Source: Oegoconia quadripuncta (lineage: Eukaryota; Arthropoda; Insecta; Lepidoptera; Autostichidae). Taken from it: a DNA stretch of 64,000 nucleotides. Positions 1 to 13,600 of the stretch are shown here, piece after piece. The stretch lies in NCBI GenBank assembly GCA_949316235.1, contig OX438741.1, forward strand, positions 17,609,124 to 17,673,123, in the 5' to 3' direction. Positions within the stretch are counted from its first letter, which is position 1. Each line of letters begins with the position of its first letter. Below the pieces are notes generated by a model, which did no database searches, was not told where the DNA came from, and saw only the letters and a program-made list of their open reading frames with translations. Position numbers and translations under genes: made by a program.

Positions 1-1587
1 TACTAACACGGTTTAGGTGCGGTTGTGTCAGATTGCTTGATAAATTGTGTCTCTTTTCCTTGATTACTTATAGTAATACTTAACCGATACTTTGTGAGAA
101 ATTAACATGCGATAGTTAGCAGTTTTTATCAAGTAATCTGTTCAGGGCTGGGGATTACGTTTCACCAACACATCATACGATGTTATCAAATAAACAACTG
201 TGGCCTTCCAGAGTTCTCCACGTGTTTTCAAATAGGACACCGTTAAGGCCGCAAAAAAAATAGACTATAGTATTATGTGTATATTGATTATGGTGGTAGT
301 ATGGGGTTGCCATATCATCTCACGCTGACTTACCCTTCCGTTCAACTAACAAACACTGCACAGGTCTTAACACATGGACCGGGTACTGTGGAGCTGCGAA
401 CGTTCTACGAAACAAATGTACAGGCTCTGATTGACTCACAAGACAGTAAACCTTACATTTTCAAGTACTAGACTGCTTATTGACTTGTAACTTTTGTGCC
501 TTATGGTCAGCGTACAACTGTCGGAATACGATCTTTTTGTGAACAATTTGAAACACCTTGTTATCGGTAGGAGAGTCTCGATGGCCTTCCGCGAATGGTT
601 TTTGAAAAATTGTACCCGATTGAACGACGAAACACGACGTGTTCTGTTTCGAAACGGTTTGGAATTTATTATAAATTCGAATTGTTTTTCAAAATTTAAC
701 CTTAAAAGACGTCGTCGTTCGACCTTCATTGGGGTTATTTCGGAAAAAAATTCGCGTTACGTGTTCTGAGGGCGGAGTGTAAGTTTTGTTTCGACTTAAC
801 TTTACTACCGCGTTCACGTTTACGTGAAGATTTCTATGGAGAAATGTGCAGCGCCTCTAGCGGATAGTTTGCAAAACGATTTTTTTCATAGGGACTTCTT
901 TCGTAAACGCGAACGCGATGGTAAAGTTAAAAACGAGACAACACTTACACTTCGCACACAGCTCTTTTAGCTAAATCATATTTTAGTCTTATTTCAATGT
1001 AATTATTTGACTCTCAATTGTTCTAAATAGATCACTTTGCGTAGACCTAAAACTAAGGTATATTTCCTTTTAGTTTTCTGAAATAGTAACTCATTACATC
1101 CTCCAATGAAATGCAAGAAAACCTTATTTTGTTAGAAAACTGGTTTTGCAAAAAAAAAACATTGTATCGGGTTCTAGAAATAAAATGTTGTTGATTCAAT
1201 TATTAGTCAAGAGTTGTGTCAGTTTTTGTACAAAAATAAATGTAATAATAATCTGTAAGTTCAGTAACTAGAACACGTTATAATGTTTTAATGCCTATTT
1301 AGCTGTCAGAATCCTAGGCCACTGTCTACTAATATCACTTTATCAAAGCTTACATTCCGTTTTAATGAAGGGCCAACTATACTTCCCCTAGATTCTATCA
1401 AGTTTCTGGTTAATATGCAATCTAACTTTCGCAGTTCCAGCATAAAAGTCCAATATAGTTCATGATGTAAAGTATAAGAGCACTTGTTAATATGTTTAAT
1501 CTATGTATAGTTTGATTTTTTTATATTTTTCATTATAATGGTCGAGAATACTGACAATGTTTTTTTTGTTTTCCTCCCTTTTTCAAG
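1..1587. other. AT-rich stretch before the first visible dynein exon
   Basis: Probably intronic sequence of the dynein intermediate chain gene. The short open frames at 277-471 and 494-769 have no recognisable motif and AT-rich codons. I see no gene, SINE or TIR here. Confidence 0.4.
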
Positions 1588-1635
1588 ACGAGTACAATCT
1601 AAACCCGGGTTTAGAATGGGAGGACGAGTTCACAG
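1588..1635 (+). CDS. sw: 48-bp symmetric (probable cassette) exon of dynein intermediate chain
   Basis: A pyrimidine-rich tract and AG end at 1587, and a GTAGGT donor starts at 1636. The 48 bases between read [16 protein letters not shown] in phase 1-1, a segment I recall from the insect intermediate-chain linker upstream of the WD domain. Because the length is a multiple of three and both ends have the same phase, inclusion or skipping keeps the frame into the exon at 5246 (VLTFDGD). Isoforms of this linker are spliced in flies. Skipping here is inferred, not seen. Confidence 0.75.
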
Positions 1636-4600
1636 GTAGGTTTCAAGTCCGAGCCATAAACACTCATTGTGGTACTAAACTTGCCCATTGTAGAGCCTGT
1701 GCCTATCACTTAGCATGATTTTGTTTGTTACTTACCTATATCTTCATATATATAACGCTATTTATTGGAGAGAAGCTAACAAAAACATATATAACTCAGC
1801 ACATTAGCTCAATACAGTTTATTTAAGAATTATACAGGTTGACTTTGAGTTGATACAATAGTGGCACAAATGGAGCAAGGTTAATCAAAAGAGTAGTTGT
1901 ATGTCTTTTGATCAGTTTTCTGACATTTTCAATTAGTAGTGGTAGCCCATCAATACAGTCATCAATTTTCAAAATCTAGAAAGTAAATTGTAAAGAAATA
2001 ATAATAATTCCTATCCACTGAACACATCTTATACATGATTATAAACTACTCTTTTGATATACACTACGCTATCTGCGCTACTTTACTGAACAATGCCTTT
2101 AACGCAACAAATCTCGAGAAATATAACTAATTTCTATCGAGAAGACATCTGAACATGATTTAAGCCGGCTTTTTTATAGCTGTAGATTTGTCTGCCTGTC
2201 AAATATTAAACAAAAAATATAAATGCAACAGGCAATTATCAATAAACGTATTCACCTGTATGCTTTCAAGTTGAATATTGGTGACGAGATAATTAAAACA
2301 ATGCTAAAGTAGTATTATGTCAATAATTTGCATGTGACAAATAGTGTGAAGCATGACAAACAGTCATCATCAGCATATTTTTCATGCAGTATATTTAATT
2401 CTATTATATTTATTTTATGAGACATATCTCTCTAGTGGAGAGCTCGGGAAGTTTGATTTTGCCTTTATTTTTTTCTTATCTAGATGCTTTCTGTCACCTT
2501 ACGTCCTAATTTTTTAGGTGTTATTTTAATTTTTCGTTAAATGTGGAGAAGTTGCTCACATGACTCAGTTTTTTATTGAAAAACTGTGTTGGGGCCAACA
2601 ACAAAAATGAAATAACATTCGTAATGTTGCGACTTAATTGCAGAACATTGCCTAGATTACTGTATTGCTTTTATGTCGTAGAATCTTTGTGAAACAGAAA
2701 CATACATGTAGAAATTTTTAGTTTCTTGTTTATTTAAAGATTACCTTATATATGGTTTCAACATACACTTGTGTCATTTTTAAATAATGATCATTTGTTT
2801 AATGAATATTATCAATAAAATATAAATTTAACTTGATTTATGAATTGATATCGATCACGAATTATCAAATACTGATTATATATATATATATAAAATTTGT
2901 GACGTAAATTCCTGATTAGTCGAGCTAAGTTAACTTAAGGCTAAGTTACTACAAGAAACTGAAAATTTTCAATAATCCCGAGAGTATAGTTACAGTAATA
3001 CTGCTAATTTACCCAATTGTGATCATGGTAGACGGTATGAAAAGTGACAACGATATTGTGAAATGTTCTCACTGCATGTTTTGGTGCCTTATAAAATATT
3101 CTCCTATCCTTGTATTTCATTGTTAAATGAAATATATTAGTAATATTATTTCGTTCTATCACTTGAAATATAAAATGTATTAGAGTTCAGTGTTTAATTA
3201 ATATCCAACAAAGCTTTATTGTAATTTCTCAATAAAGTTCAATTTCTGTTGACATTTAATTAAGGATATTTGTAGAACGATATAATATAATAGAACTGAG
3301 AGTATGCATGGAAAAAATGCATTGACCTGCTTCCACACCTTTCTTTAAAATATTTCATCGTTCATGAGGTATGGTTTTGTTTTCTTAAATTCTAGCAAAT
3401 CTATCGATCTGTATTCAGTCTTGAAAAGTACCACAAAATATTTTCATTGATTTACCTTAAACGGCAATTACTGTAGCTATTATCTCAATACATAGACATT
3501 TTCATGTAGTCTTTATAAAGCAAATTACAATCATCACTTACCTTCTGTGATGTTTTTTAATTCATTTCACGCTTGTTGTGCTAATAAGTAATTTACTGTT
3601 AGAAATTTCGCTGAGTTATGATTGGAAAGAAAAAGCATGTTGATATCAGAGTCGTGCGTTTCCTATTTACACCTTACTTTTTCTGTTTTGACACGCATTT
3701 TCTTTCGCTGATCAACTAGATGCCATTATAGTATCATTCATATACACGTAGACATTTACCTCAGAGTTACAGTCAGTATATGTAAGCAAGCAATGAGTAG
3801 CTCATGACAGTATATTATTTTAATGCGGATTTTATTGTGGTAAGGTATTTTATTTTATTTTATTGATAATACAGAATCAACAGCATCATTATAAAAAATA
3901 TTACACAAAATTTACAAGCCAAAGTCATGCCAATTACAGATTCTCATTTTTCATTAGAATTCTCTTAAAAACATAATTAAGTGGATAGTCACTATTAAAT
4001 AATGATCATTATACAATCTAGAGGTAAAAGTGAATAGTGAAACAAACTAAGTAATAATAAATAATTTAGTCAATAAGTAATATTACAAATAAAAAATTGG
4101 TCAAATAATCGTCGTTATAGAGTATATAACGACGATTATTTGAGTTACCTTGCAGGCAGCAATATACATAGAGTTACCTTGCAGGAATTCTATAGTTTGT
4201 CGAAACTACGTAAAATACTGTTGAGGCTTGATTGCCCGCTGCTATCTCCCAGTAGGGGATAGTATAGCTCTATTTCCCGATGGCTGGCTAGGCAACTGAA
4301 CTTGAGAACAATAAATATGCTCAGTTAATAATTTTACACTGATATATTTAACAACAGGTATTTGATAATAACCCCTTGCCAAATCCGAAGTCACTGAAAT
4401 TGTTAACTCTTAGCTCTTGTAAATTGCTTACATATTCTTGGACCGTTTGTATTTTTCAAATTAACTAAGACACCGGTAGTTAGACAAAACCTGGTTATTA
4501 GTAGGTCACTATACAACATAGGAATAACACTTCGCAATCGATGGTTTCATGAAGTTATCGCTAATTCCAATTGTGTACCAATTTTGGCAATCAAAAAATA

Positions 4601-7600
4601 TCTACTGAGAATGGGTGCCTTCGGCCACATCGTCACTTTCCATCAGGGGGTCTACTCTCTAACGAAAAAAGCTTCGGACGGCCGTAACTTCGGACATTTT
4701 CTTTTGCAGTTTGCTGTGTCAATTATAAGCCAATAGTCATTATTTTACTTTTGTTGTATATAGTTGAACATCACAAGTTAGGACGGGACACAAGTTATTC
4801 TAATAAAGGATTATTTTCTTAGCAAAAGAAAAAGTCCGAAGTTTCGGCCGTCCGAAGCTATTTTCGTTAGAGAGTTGACCCCAGGTGAGATTGTGGTCAA
4901 ACGAGTATCCAGTTAATCATAAATCAAATAATAAATTAACGAGTCCGTGTACCGTTTGTATGTACTGGTGACTGTTCTCTTTGATACCTGACAGTTTTCA
5001 AATAATTAAGTTGCCACTATATTCAGTGATTAGACTTGTAAAAGCATTGTGATAATGATAACTTCATGAAAGACAAACACAACAATACGGCCGATTTATG
5101 AATGCCTAACACATAGTTTCGTACAAACCTAAACATTATCAAGAAACCTTAGATTCTTCTAACACTGACATGAAAATCAGCCGTTTTGGTAGCTTGGCAC
5201 ACACCCCCACGCACCCCGCAAGGGCCATTCTTATTCACCGTCCAGTGCTTACATTCGACGGCGATGCGGGCGCGCGGCAAGGTGACGAAGAGGAAGCCGC
5301 ATTCCATGGGAAGCTGCCTCCGGGCATCCTGCCGCACGGCCTGCCAACCGTGAAGGAGGTGCAGCCAGCCGTGACCGCCGCCCCGCAGGAGAAGAAGGAG
5401 GAAGAGAAGGAAAAGAAAAGTTAGTTACTTTTTCTAGTAGAGAAATCATCAATAAACGTCCACATTATTCCTCACAATGTATTGTCAAACATTTATTATA
5501 TCTCTCCTCTAAAGATCATAGAAGGAAAATCTTCACATGTCTCCCATCAACAGCCTTAAGTCCTCGCCCAATGCGGATTGGTGGCGGGTCACCTGACAAT
5601 CGTAATTTTCAGACTCGGCCCTCGTTTGGGTTATTAATTTGGATTGCCATCAACAGGGGCTGACTTGTGAAGTGAAATACTATATTTGGGTCTGAATTTC
5701 GTAATAATGCTATTGTTTAGATCATTACTTGCCTATTTACCTTGTGTGAGAAACAATAAAGATTATTATTGTTTAATTATTTTAAGCTTGGTGCAGTTTT
5801 TTCCTATGAGGAGAGTGCCGATTAAAACTCAATCTTGCATCAAGCTGAGGTTTTTGTTTAGTTATTGGGCAATGATCATAATTAAAATATGCTACGTCAT
5901 CCCACAGTACGCGAGCTAAGCGCCGATGAGAAGCAAACGATCATGCTCTCGACCCAGTTCCAGAGCTTCATGAGTCGCGCTGGACGTGTCATAGAACGCG
6001 CGCTGGCTGAAGCCGTCGACATCTACACCGACTACACGGGCGGCGGCGACAGCGAGAGTGCCCAGTAAGTTACTGCCTTTGACACTTGTGTCAGACAGCT
6101 TCAAAGGTCGCGCGCTGACTGGACCGGTCAACATATACACGGAATCCTTATTTCCATTTTTTTTTCTTAATTTTACCGTCGTTATGCCTTCGCCGTTGTT
6201 TTTGGAGAACAGGCATTAATGATGCCGGCCGGCTCTTAATCGGTAGCATTGCCTTGTTGTATATGTGATAAGATTTTAAAGTTATGGGCTTAAGAGGCAT
6301 TCCTTCTTACTTTGCATTTGTGACCCCCTGTATTTGAGTGATTCGTATCTATTTTATCTCTGGGAAGTTACTGATGAATTATATAACCGCCTCCGTGGCT
6401 CAATGTAAACAACATTTGGTTTCGGAGGTCGCGGGTTCGATCCCCAACGGGGTACATATTTCGTACTCGGTTTGGTTGGTGGTAGCTACCACCATCTTAT
6501 CTAAATCGGCCGCCAAACAGCAATGTTAATAACATTGTTGTGTTCCGGTTGTCAGAGATAAGATAGCCAGTCCCCCAAATAAGATGAGGTTTCCGGGTCA
6601 GTACGCTACCACCTTCTTCCTCATCTTCACTTAACATCAGGTGTGATTGAGGTCAAGTGCTAACCCGTTGTGGATAAAAAAAAAATGGTAGTAATCACTT
6701 TTCATCAGGTGAGCTGCATGCTCGTTTGAATATCATTTCTATTTTTTATATTATAACTTAACTTCTCCTCTTTCTTGCTTTCTGGGACTACACAAAAGAT
6801 GATCCTTCATTATGTTATTAAAGCGCTTCTAACTTTATTTCCACTCAGGGACGACAAGTCAGACGCCCGCCTCTCCCTCGTGAGGACATTCTACGACGAG
6901 CGATGGTCGCGCGGCCGCTGCGCTACCTGCCTGGACTGGTCCTCAGCCCATCCTGAGCTCCTGCTGGCCGCGTACCACAACAGCGATGACGCGCCTCACG
7001 ATCCGGATGGCGTCTGCCTCGTGTGGAACACCAAATTCAAGAAGGGCACGCCTGAAGACATCTTCCATTGTCAATCACCTGTTATGAGCGCCACTTTTGC
7101 GAGGTGATGTTTATGTTTATTTCTTTATTTCGATAACTTTAATATCGTAACAGTCGTTCGTTCGCATGCCAGGCTATTTCATAATTAATGATGAAATATA
7201 AAAACCTTTTTGTAATATAAATACCTTTATGTAAAATCAAATTCTGATTTTAAAAGAGCAAACATTTCGAGTTTCTTGCTTGTTTTTCTCAGGGGAAAAT
7301 TGCATTTAGACCAAGCAGTAGCTTAAAAAATGTAAAATTGACTATTTTAAGTGTACTCTGTGTACCTACAAAATAATGCCTTTTTGACTTTGAGTCATCA
7401 ATAATATATCCTTAGACATATACAGCGCCATCTAGTTCCACAGTAAGCAATTGTGGATACCAGATGGTTGATATACTACATAAATACATTTTTTTGTTAT
7501 AAATAAATACTTATTACAAATGAAAACATTAATAACTCGGGTACCAATGTCCGTATTCATCACACAAACATATGCCCCTAGCGGGATTCGGGAACATCCA

Positions 7601-10600
7601 AACTTTCGTATTTATAATATTGGTTAGCATAGCGCCATTGCACTATTATAGCATTTCAAAGTACTGTAGCAGAATAAAGTGGCGATGAGGATTTGTAGCT
7701 CTTCTTGGACATGTGGAGTAATCAGCTGATGTTTGATATTTGTGAGCAGGTTCCACCCGAATCTGATCCTGGGCGGGACGTACAGTGGGCAGATCGTGCT
7801 GTGGGACAACCGCGTGCAGAAACGTACACCTGTGCAGAGGACGCCGCTCTCCTCACTCGCGCACACTGTGAGTGTTGTCTTTATCAATCGTGCTCGCACT
7901 TCTCTGGGGTGTCAGCTTTGTGAATGAGCAGTAATTTCATGGAAATTAGTCCATCCGTTTTGAAGGTATTTAGTTTTTAATATAGTTGGTTCATTTACGT
8001 AGATGATGATTTTCTGAAGGAATGACATATCATCATATCAGCCACAGGACGTTCACTACTGAAGATATATTAAGATTTTTTTTTTTTTTAATTTCTTCTC
8101 CAGCACCCAGTCTACTGCCTATCCGTGGTCGGCAGCCAGAACGCTCATAACCTCATCTCGGTCTCCACGGACGGCCGTATGTGCTCCTGGTCCCTGGACA
8201 TGCTCTCCCAGCCCCAGGAGACCTTGGACCTTCAGCACCGGCAGAGCAAGGCCGTGGCTGTTACTTCCATGGGCTTCCCGCATGGTGACGTCAATAACTT
8301 CGTGTTGGGGAGTGAGGATGGGAATGTGTATACTGGTTAGTATATCGACGCTTAAAAACAAGCTAGTGTTAAAGTTGTAGTTATATGGGCATTCCATTCC
8401 ATAATGAATTATAGCCATACATACTTAAACGACCTGTTTGGTGTGGTGGTTAGCAACTCTGGCCACTATACCAAAAGGTTGCGGGTTCGAATCCCGCTAG
8501 GGGCATATGTTTGTATGATGAATACGGACACTTGTACCCTAGTTATAGATGTTTTCATTTATAATAAGTATTTATTTACAAAAAAAATGTATTTATGTAG
8601 TATATCAACCATCTAGTATCCACAACACAAGCCTATAGTTTCTTACCGTGGAACTAGATGGCGCTGTGTGTGCCAAAGGATATTTTATTTATTTATTTCC
8701 TACTTCTGCTCAGCTTGCATGGAAGAGATCTCTTAAAGAGATAAGTCCACCTTTGTACATGACCGTTCGATAAATGTAATAACATACATACATAAAGTCA
8801 CGCCTGTTTCCCGTAGTGGTGGGCAGAGACGTGCTACCACTTGCTACGATCCTAACACACCTCTTTTGCTTCGTTCACTTTCATAAGGTTGGTCCATACA
8901 TGCCCGTCGGTTTACGGTACTCTTGACTTGGCCTTTCTTTAAGACGTCCACCAATTTGAACCCGCGACCTTTTGATATAGCAGTCACAGTTTCTAACCAC
9001 TACACCAAACTGGGGCTCTACCGCCTAACTCAAAGCTATAGCTAGAGCGATAGCAAAGTACTGTCCGTCTTTGTCATTGTGTTACGATATGACAAGGACG
9101 GACCGTGCATTGACGTCATAAACGATAGCAATTTCCAAAGCAATTGAGTTAGGCGGTCGGGGGGCAGGTCGTCCAATAGACAGGTTTCACCGACTAAAAA
9201 CTAACCGAGTCGTGAACTTCAGGTTGCTTGTACGGACAACGTGCCGGCGTGACGGAATGCGTGGAGGCCCACGCCGGGCCCGTGACTGGTGTGTCGTGCC
9301 ACGCGGCCGCCGGCTCCGTGGACCTCTCGCACCTCTACCTCACCAGCTCTGTCGACTGGAGCGTCAAGCTGTGGAGTCTCAAGGTATTCACTTCCCTTTC
9401 TTAACTGCGATTTCCAGCTAGTTCAGTAATAGGTTTGGTGGCCGTCTGGGCAGCTACCACCATCTTATCTCAGGTCCGCATTAATAAACCACTCTCGAGA
9501 TTGAGAACAGTCTTTCAATTTCAATTTATTGTTCAAAATACTTAATACTGCATACAATAATTTGATGATGGAGCCCCTACCTCTCTGTCCTCTCTTTCCT
9601 TTTTTCTTTTCCGCGGGTCAAGTATCTCGGCGCGCCTGTCAAATTTTCGAAAATACCTGCGGTGTTAAAAACGTTTATAGATACTCTTCTACTGGGTGTA
9701 TTTGTAATCTGTGAAAAGCAATAGCTACGGGAATATATTATCTATGGATATAATGAATGAACACTACTACAGCTATAATACAAAAAATCAGAAAAATGTT
9801 ACGAGTTGTAATATGTAGGTATACCTATATCCACGATATAATTGGTATTTTTACGGAAAGTACAGATTTATTTCATGTTTTTCTTAAAAAAACGGGTAAT
9901 TCAATAAATTGTTATGAGAATTGGAAGCTCTATGGCAGGTTCCTAAGCCTGTTCTAATAAAAAACAGTAGTTGGAATTCTATGCCTACACTCCCACCCAA
10001 AGAGAAAAAAAATATTTTCGCAAATACAGACTAAATATCATAGCTAACATGACATGGCGCACATTATTGGATGCGGAATTTAATAGAGAACAAGTTCAAA
10101 CACAGTCCAAAGGAATTGGAACTCTATAATCATTACAATTGAGAGTTGAAAGTCGGGTGTACCGCCGACACCGATCGGTGTTCGCGAGTGTTGAAGGTAT
10201 AAAAGTATTTTGGACACCGATCGGTGTTCGCGTCCGCCTAAAGGTGTAATTGAATACCTGTGCCAGGGGTCAAACGTCTTGTGACCGGTCTCAAGTGAAC
10301 GTGTTGATTAATGGACCTAACGTGACACCTGAAAAGCACGTGCGTACTCGTACTCGTACGTACATATAACGAAACTCAAGACTATCATTCATTCGCCGCT
10401 GAGGCGAATACTTGGGAAGTGATCTCAGCTGAGTAGACCTCAACATTGGTTTATAAATTAGCACGGAGCTTGCGATAGCGTCAACTGCTTAAGACGCATC
10501 TCAGTTGATACAGCCTCAAGACTTTTATTGAGATTGGTTTATTAAATACGGGCCTTAGTCTGCCACCAAACAGCAATGTTGATAGCATTGTTGTACCGAC

Positions 10601-13600
10601 TGTCAGAGATAATATAGATAGATTAGCATTTATTTGCATCCATGTACACACACATAACAAATTTTACATATGAAAAATACAACTAAGACAATAAAACACA
10701 AGTACAGAAACAACAAATATTATGTGTGTGCCGCAGTATACAAAAAGGGCTACAGCTCAGTGTATGGATAAATAGCTAGCTATATAATTTGAGGGTTCTG
10801 GGTGAGTGCGCTTCGACCTTCGACCTCATCTTCAGTTAACACGGCTGTGATTGAGGTCAAGCGATGACGATATAATCTTTGAGTTTGTAGGTTTAGTTTA
10901 TGTATTTTTATCTTTACGTTATATAATAATTACCAACTATAAAATACACCCGTATTGCTACTATTAGTGCAAACCTCATCTACTGGTAACTTGTATCTTT
11001 ACCCTAAGGTACGTGGAAGAGATCGCTGTTAGCGATAAGGCCGCCTTTTTGTGCGATTAATGATGTACGCTGCATTCTTCATGTAGCTTTTGTTAATTGT
11101 GCAATAAAGAGTATTTGATTGATTGATTGATATAATATAAATTAATTAGAATTATTACATATGTGTATATCTTCATACATATGTATTTGTAGTCTGTTTG
11201 CGTAGCGAAGGTGATTTGCGCACTAAGCACCTATAAATGTAAATTACAACTCGACTGGAGGTGAAGAACGGGAAACAGTACACTTTTGCTAGTCCAGCTT
11301 GACTTCAGAAACTAACCATTCCTCGTTTATTGTATTTGTTGAAAATAAAACTTGTGAAGTTAATAAATGATTAATTATAATCATTTATTGCTTTCCATGG
11401 TTATATAGGTCTTAATTTAAAAAATATAATAAGGTCGGCTTAACAAAACATGTAGTGTGATAAAATACAATTTACAATTTAACCAAATAATATGAGATAT
11501 CAATTAATAATAATCGCCCACGACAAAAATAAGATTATAATTAAAATAGTCAACAATATTACGTCTTATATCCTAATTAAAAGTTCATTGAATTAAAATT
11601 ATGTCATGATTTTCATTACAGGTCAATTGTTTAGATAAATAAGTAATAATGTAATTAATTTTGGTAGGCCTTCTTCTTATTTTTGAGGATGGCAACCAGT
11701 CAACCTCACTGTCGAGGGACATTACTGCCAGTTTCGAGTGAAAAATTTTATTTCTCTTATTTGTTTAGTTTATAAGTCAGTCTCAGTCAAAACAAGTAAT
11801 TCGACGTATACTTGGCGTAAACAGAGTCTAATCACGGTCAAGTCATTCTACAGTAAAGTGGCAGAATGCTTTACAAAAGATTTTGGCGGCTTCTTGTGGG
11901 AACCCGAAAGCTCCGTTACGCACTTTAATTTACACTTCCTTTCACATGTACACCAACACTAACGTTTGCTGCACAATATTCTGCTATTATTAAGCTTCAA
12001 AAGTTAGAATGCATAAATTATAAGAATTATAAAGAAAAATGCAACTTCACTCGCCGAGATCCCGCCAAAAAGCCTTTCAGTTTATAAGTCCTTGGTAGGC
12101 CTTATTCGTTAATCAAAATTGTCATCAAAAAATTATTTTTTGCAATAGTAGGATTTAGTGTGGAGAAATGTCTTTAATTTATTTTCAAAAGTTATAAATT
12201 TTTCTTAATTTTTTTATGCTTGTTGGAATTTTATTATATATAGTAACTGTCCGGTGTCCCACAGGAGAACAAGGCTCTGTACTCGTTCGAGGACAGCGGC
12301 GACTACGTGTCCGATGTTCGCTGGTCGCCCACACATCCGGCCCTGTTCGCGGCTGCCGACGCGGCCGGACGGCTCGACCTCTGGAACCTTAACCGCGACA
12401 CTGAGGTAACATCGCTGTTCACCCGTGGAACCTTAACCTTGCAGTGTCACAGTTGCTGTTTTCGCACAAGTTTGTTTGTTACAAGAAGGTTACGTGTTCG
12501 TACCGGTTGGGGTCGAGACGATGGTACCCTGGGGCCCTGAGACAAAACGCCTGGTCCAAGACCTGTCGGCGCGTCTCATCGAGGCTTCTGGTGACCGCAG
12601 AGCGGGCGGCTTCCTAGCTCAGAGAATAAGTCTCGCTATTCAACGCGGGAACGCCGCTTGCCTGTTGGGCACTATGCCGCCTCGAGGAGATGCGATTTTT
12701 TTATCTTATTTATTTAGGACAATAAACAATTGTACAGTAGCTTAATTTTAAGGAATAACAATTATTTTACTAATTGTACAGCACAGCACCATTGTCCCCA
12801 TAGTCCCCAAATAAATGATACTTTACATGGTTAAAGGATAAATGTAACCACTTTTTTAATGCAAGATTCGTTTTCTCACTCTGGGCCCTGAGCGAAAGAG
12901 AAGCAGTAGTATTAGAAGTGGTCCTTCGAGCCTATCCTATGATATTATATGATCCAGCGACCTTCAATGGAGCAGCAGTGTTAAGAATTGTAGCAATAAA
13001 ATATCGTGGCCGAAGGGCGTGAGTCCAAGCCACGCACTTTTAACAAAAGGCCTTAAAATTAAGAAAAAAATAATAATAACTTTCACTTTTGTCGTCGGGT
13101 CCTGACGGTGACTAAGCATAACCGTCATTATCGAATATTTTTGAAATTAGTTTATCGTAGTTAATTGTCGTTTATTTTAAGTGTAAAGTGTAAGAAGTGG
13201 TCGATCAGCTGGAGAAAGCGCTCCTGCAGAGTCGAGATCGATTAATTCTGGTAAGAAGGTAACTGAAGTGTTCTGAGGTAAGGCTAGACGATCTAAAGGC
13301 ACGGAAGGAGCCTTCAGCCAGTTGAGGTCGATCGCGCCACATCAATCCACCAGCAGCTGCAAAGTGAGTGCACCCTTTAGTAGATTGACCCCTTCCACTT
13401 GTTAATTTTCGTAATAGAAGTCTTATCGTTTCGAAAAAAAATACAGTCCATTTATCGAACAAGCAGATTCTTCGAGTTAGTCCTGCAGGGCTAGCATACA
13501 TCCCACGACAAACGCTTTGTGTACGCCGGCGCGACAGAGAAGTTTTCTCTCCAGTCCCTAGCATTCTATTTCTATTCTATCTTTTGTCTTTTGTCAATTG

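Noticed and set aside
494..769. 91-codon open frame and its antisense partner (436-729)
   Set aside because: Basic, low-complexity products without motifs. Overlapping antisense frames suggest chance.
6387..6460. tRNA-like sequence with box A and GGTTCGATCC box B (also at 35,200, 37,769 and 50,983)
   Set aside because: No acceptor stem closes it, the sequence continues into a shared repeat body, and several copies exist. These are SINE heads, not tRNA genes.
8430..8506. tRNA-like GTTTGGTGTAGTGGTTAGCA...GGTTCGAATCCC sequences (also 14,579, 17,029, 27,446, 28,649)
   Set aside because: Same reasoning: repeated, with a common non-tRNA body and no 3' acceptor half.
13205..13564. 119-codon minus-strand open frame in dynein intron 7
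   Set aside because: No family resemblance. It lies between a LINE remnant and a LINE tail and is likely decayed element sequence.
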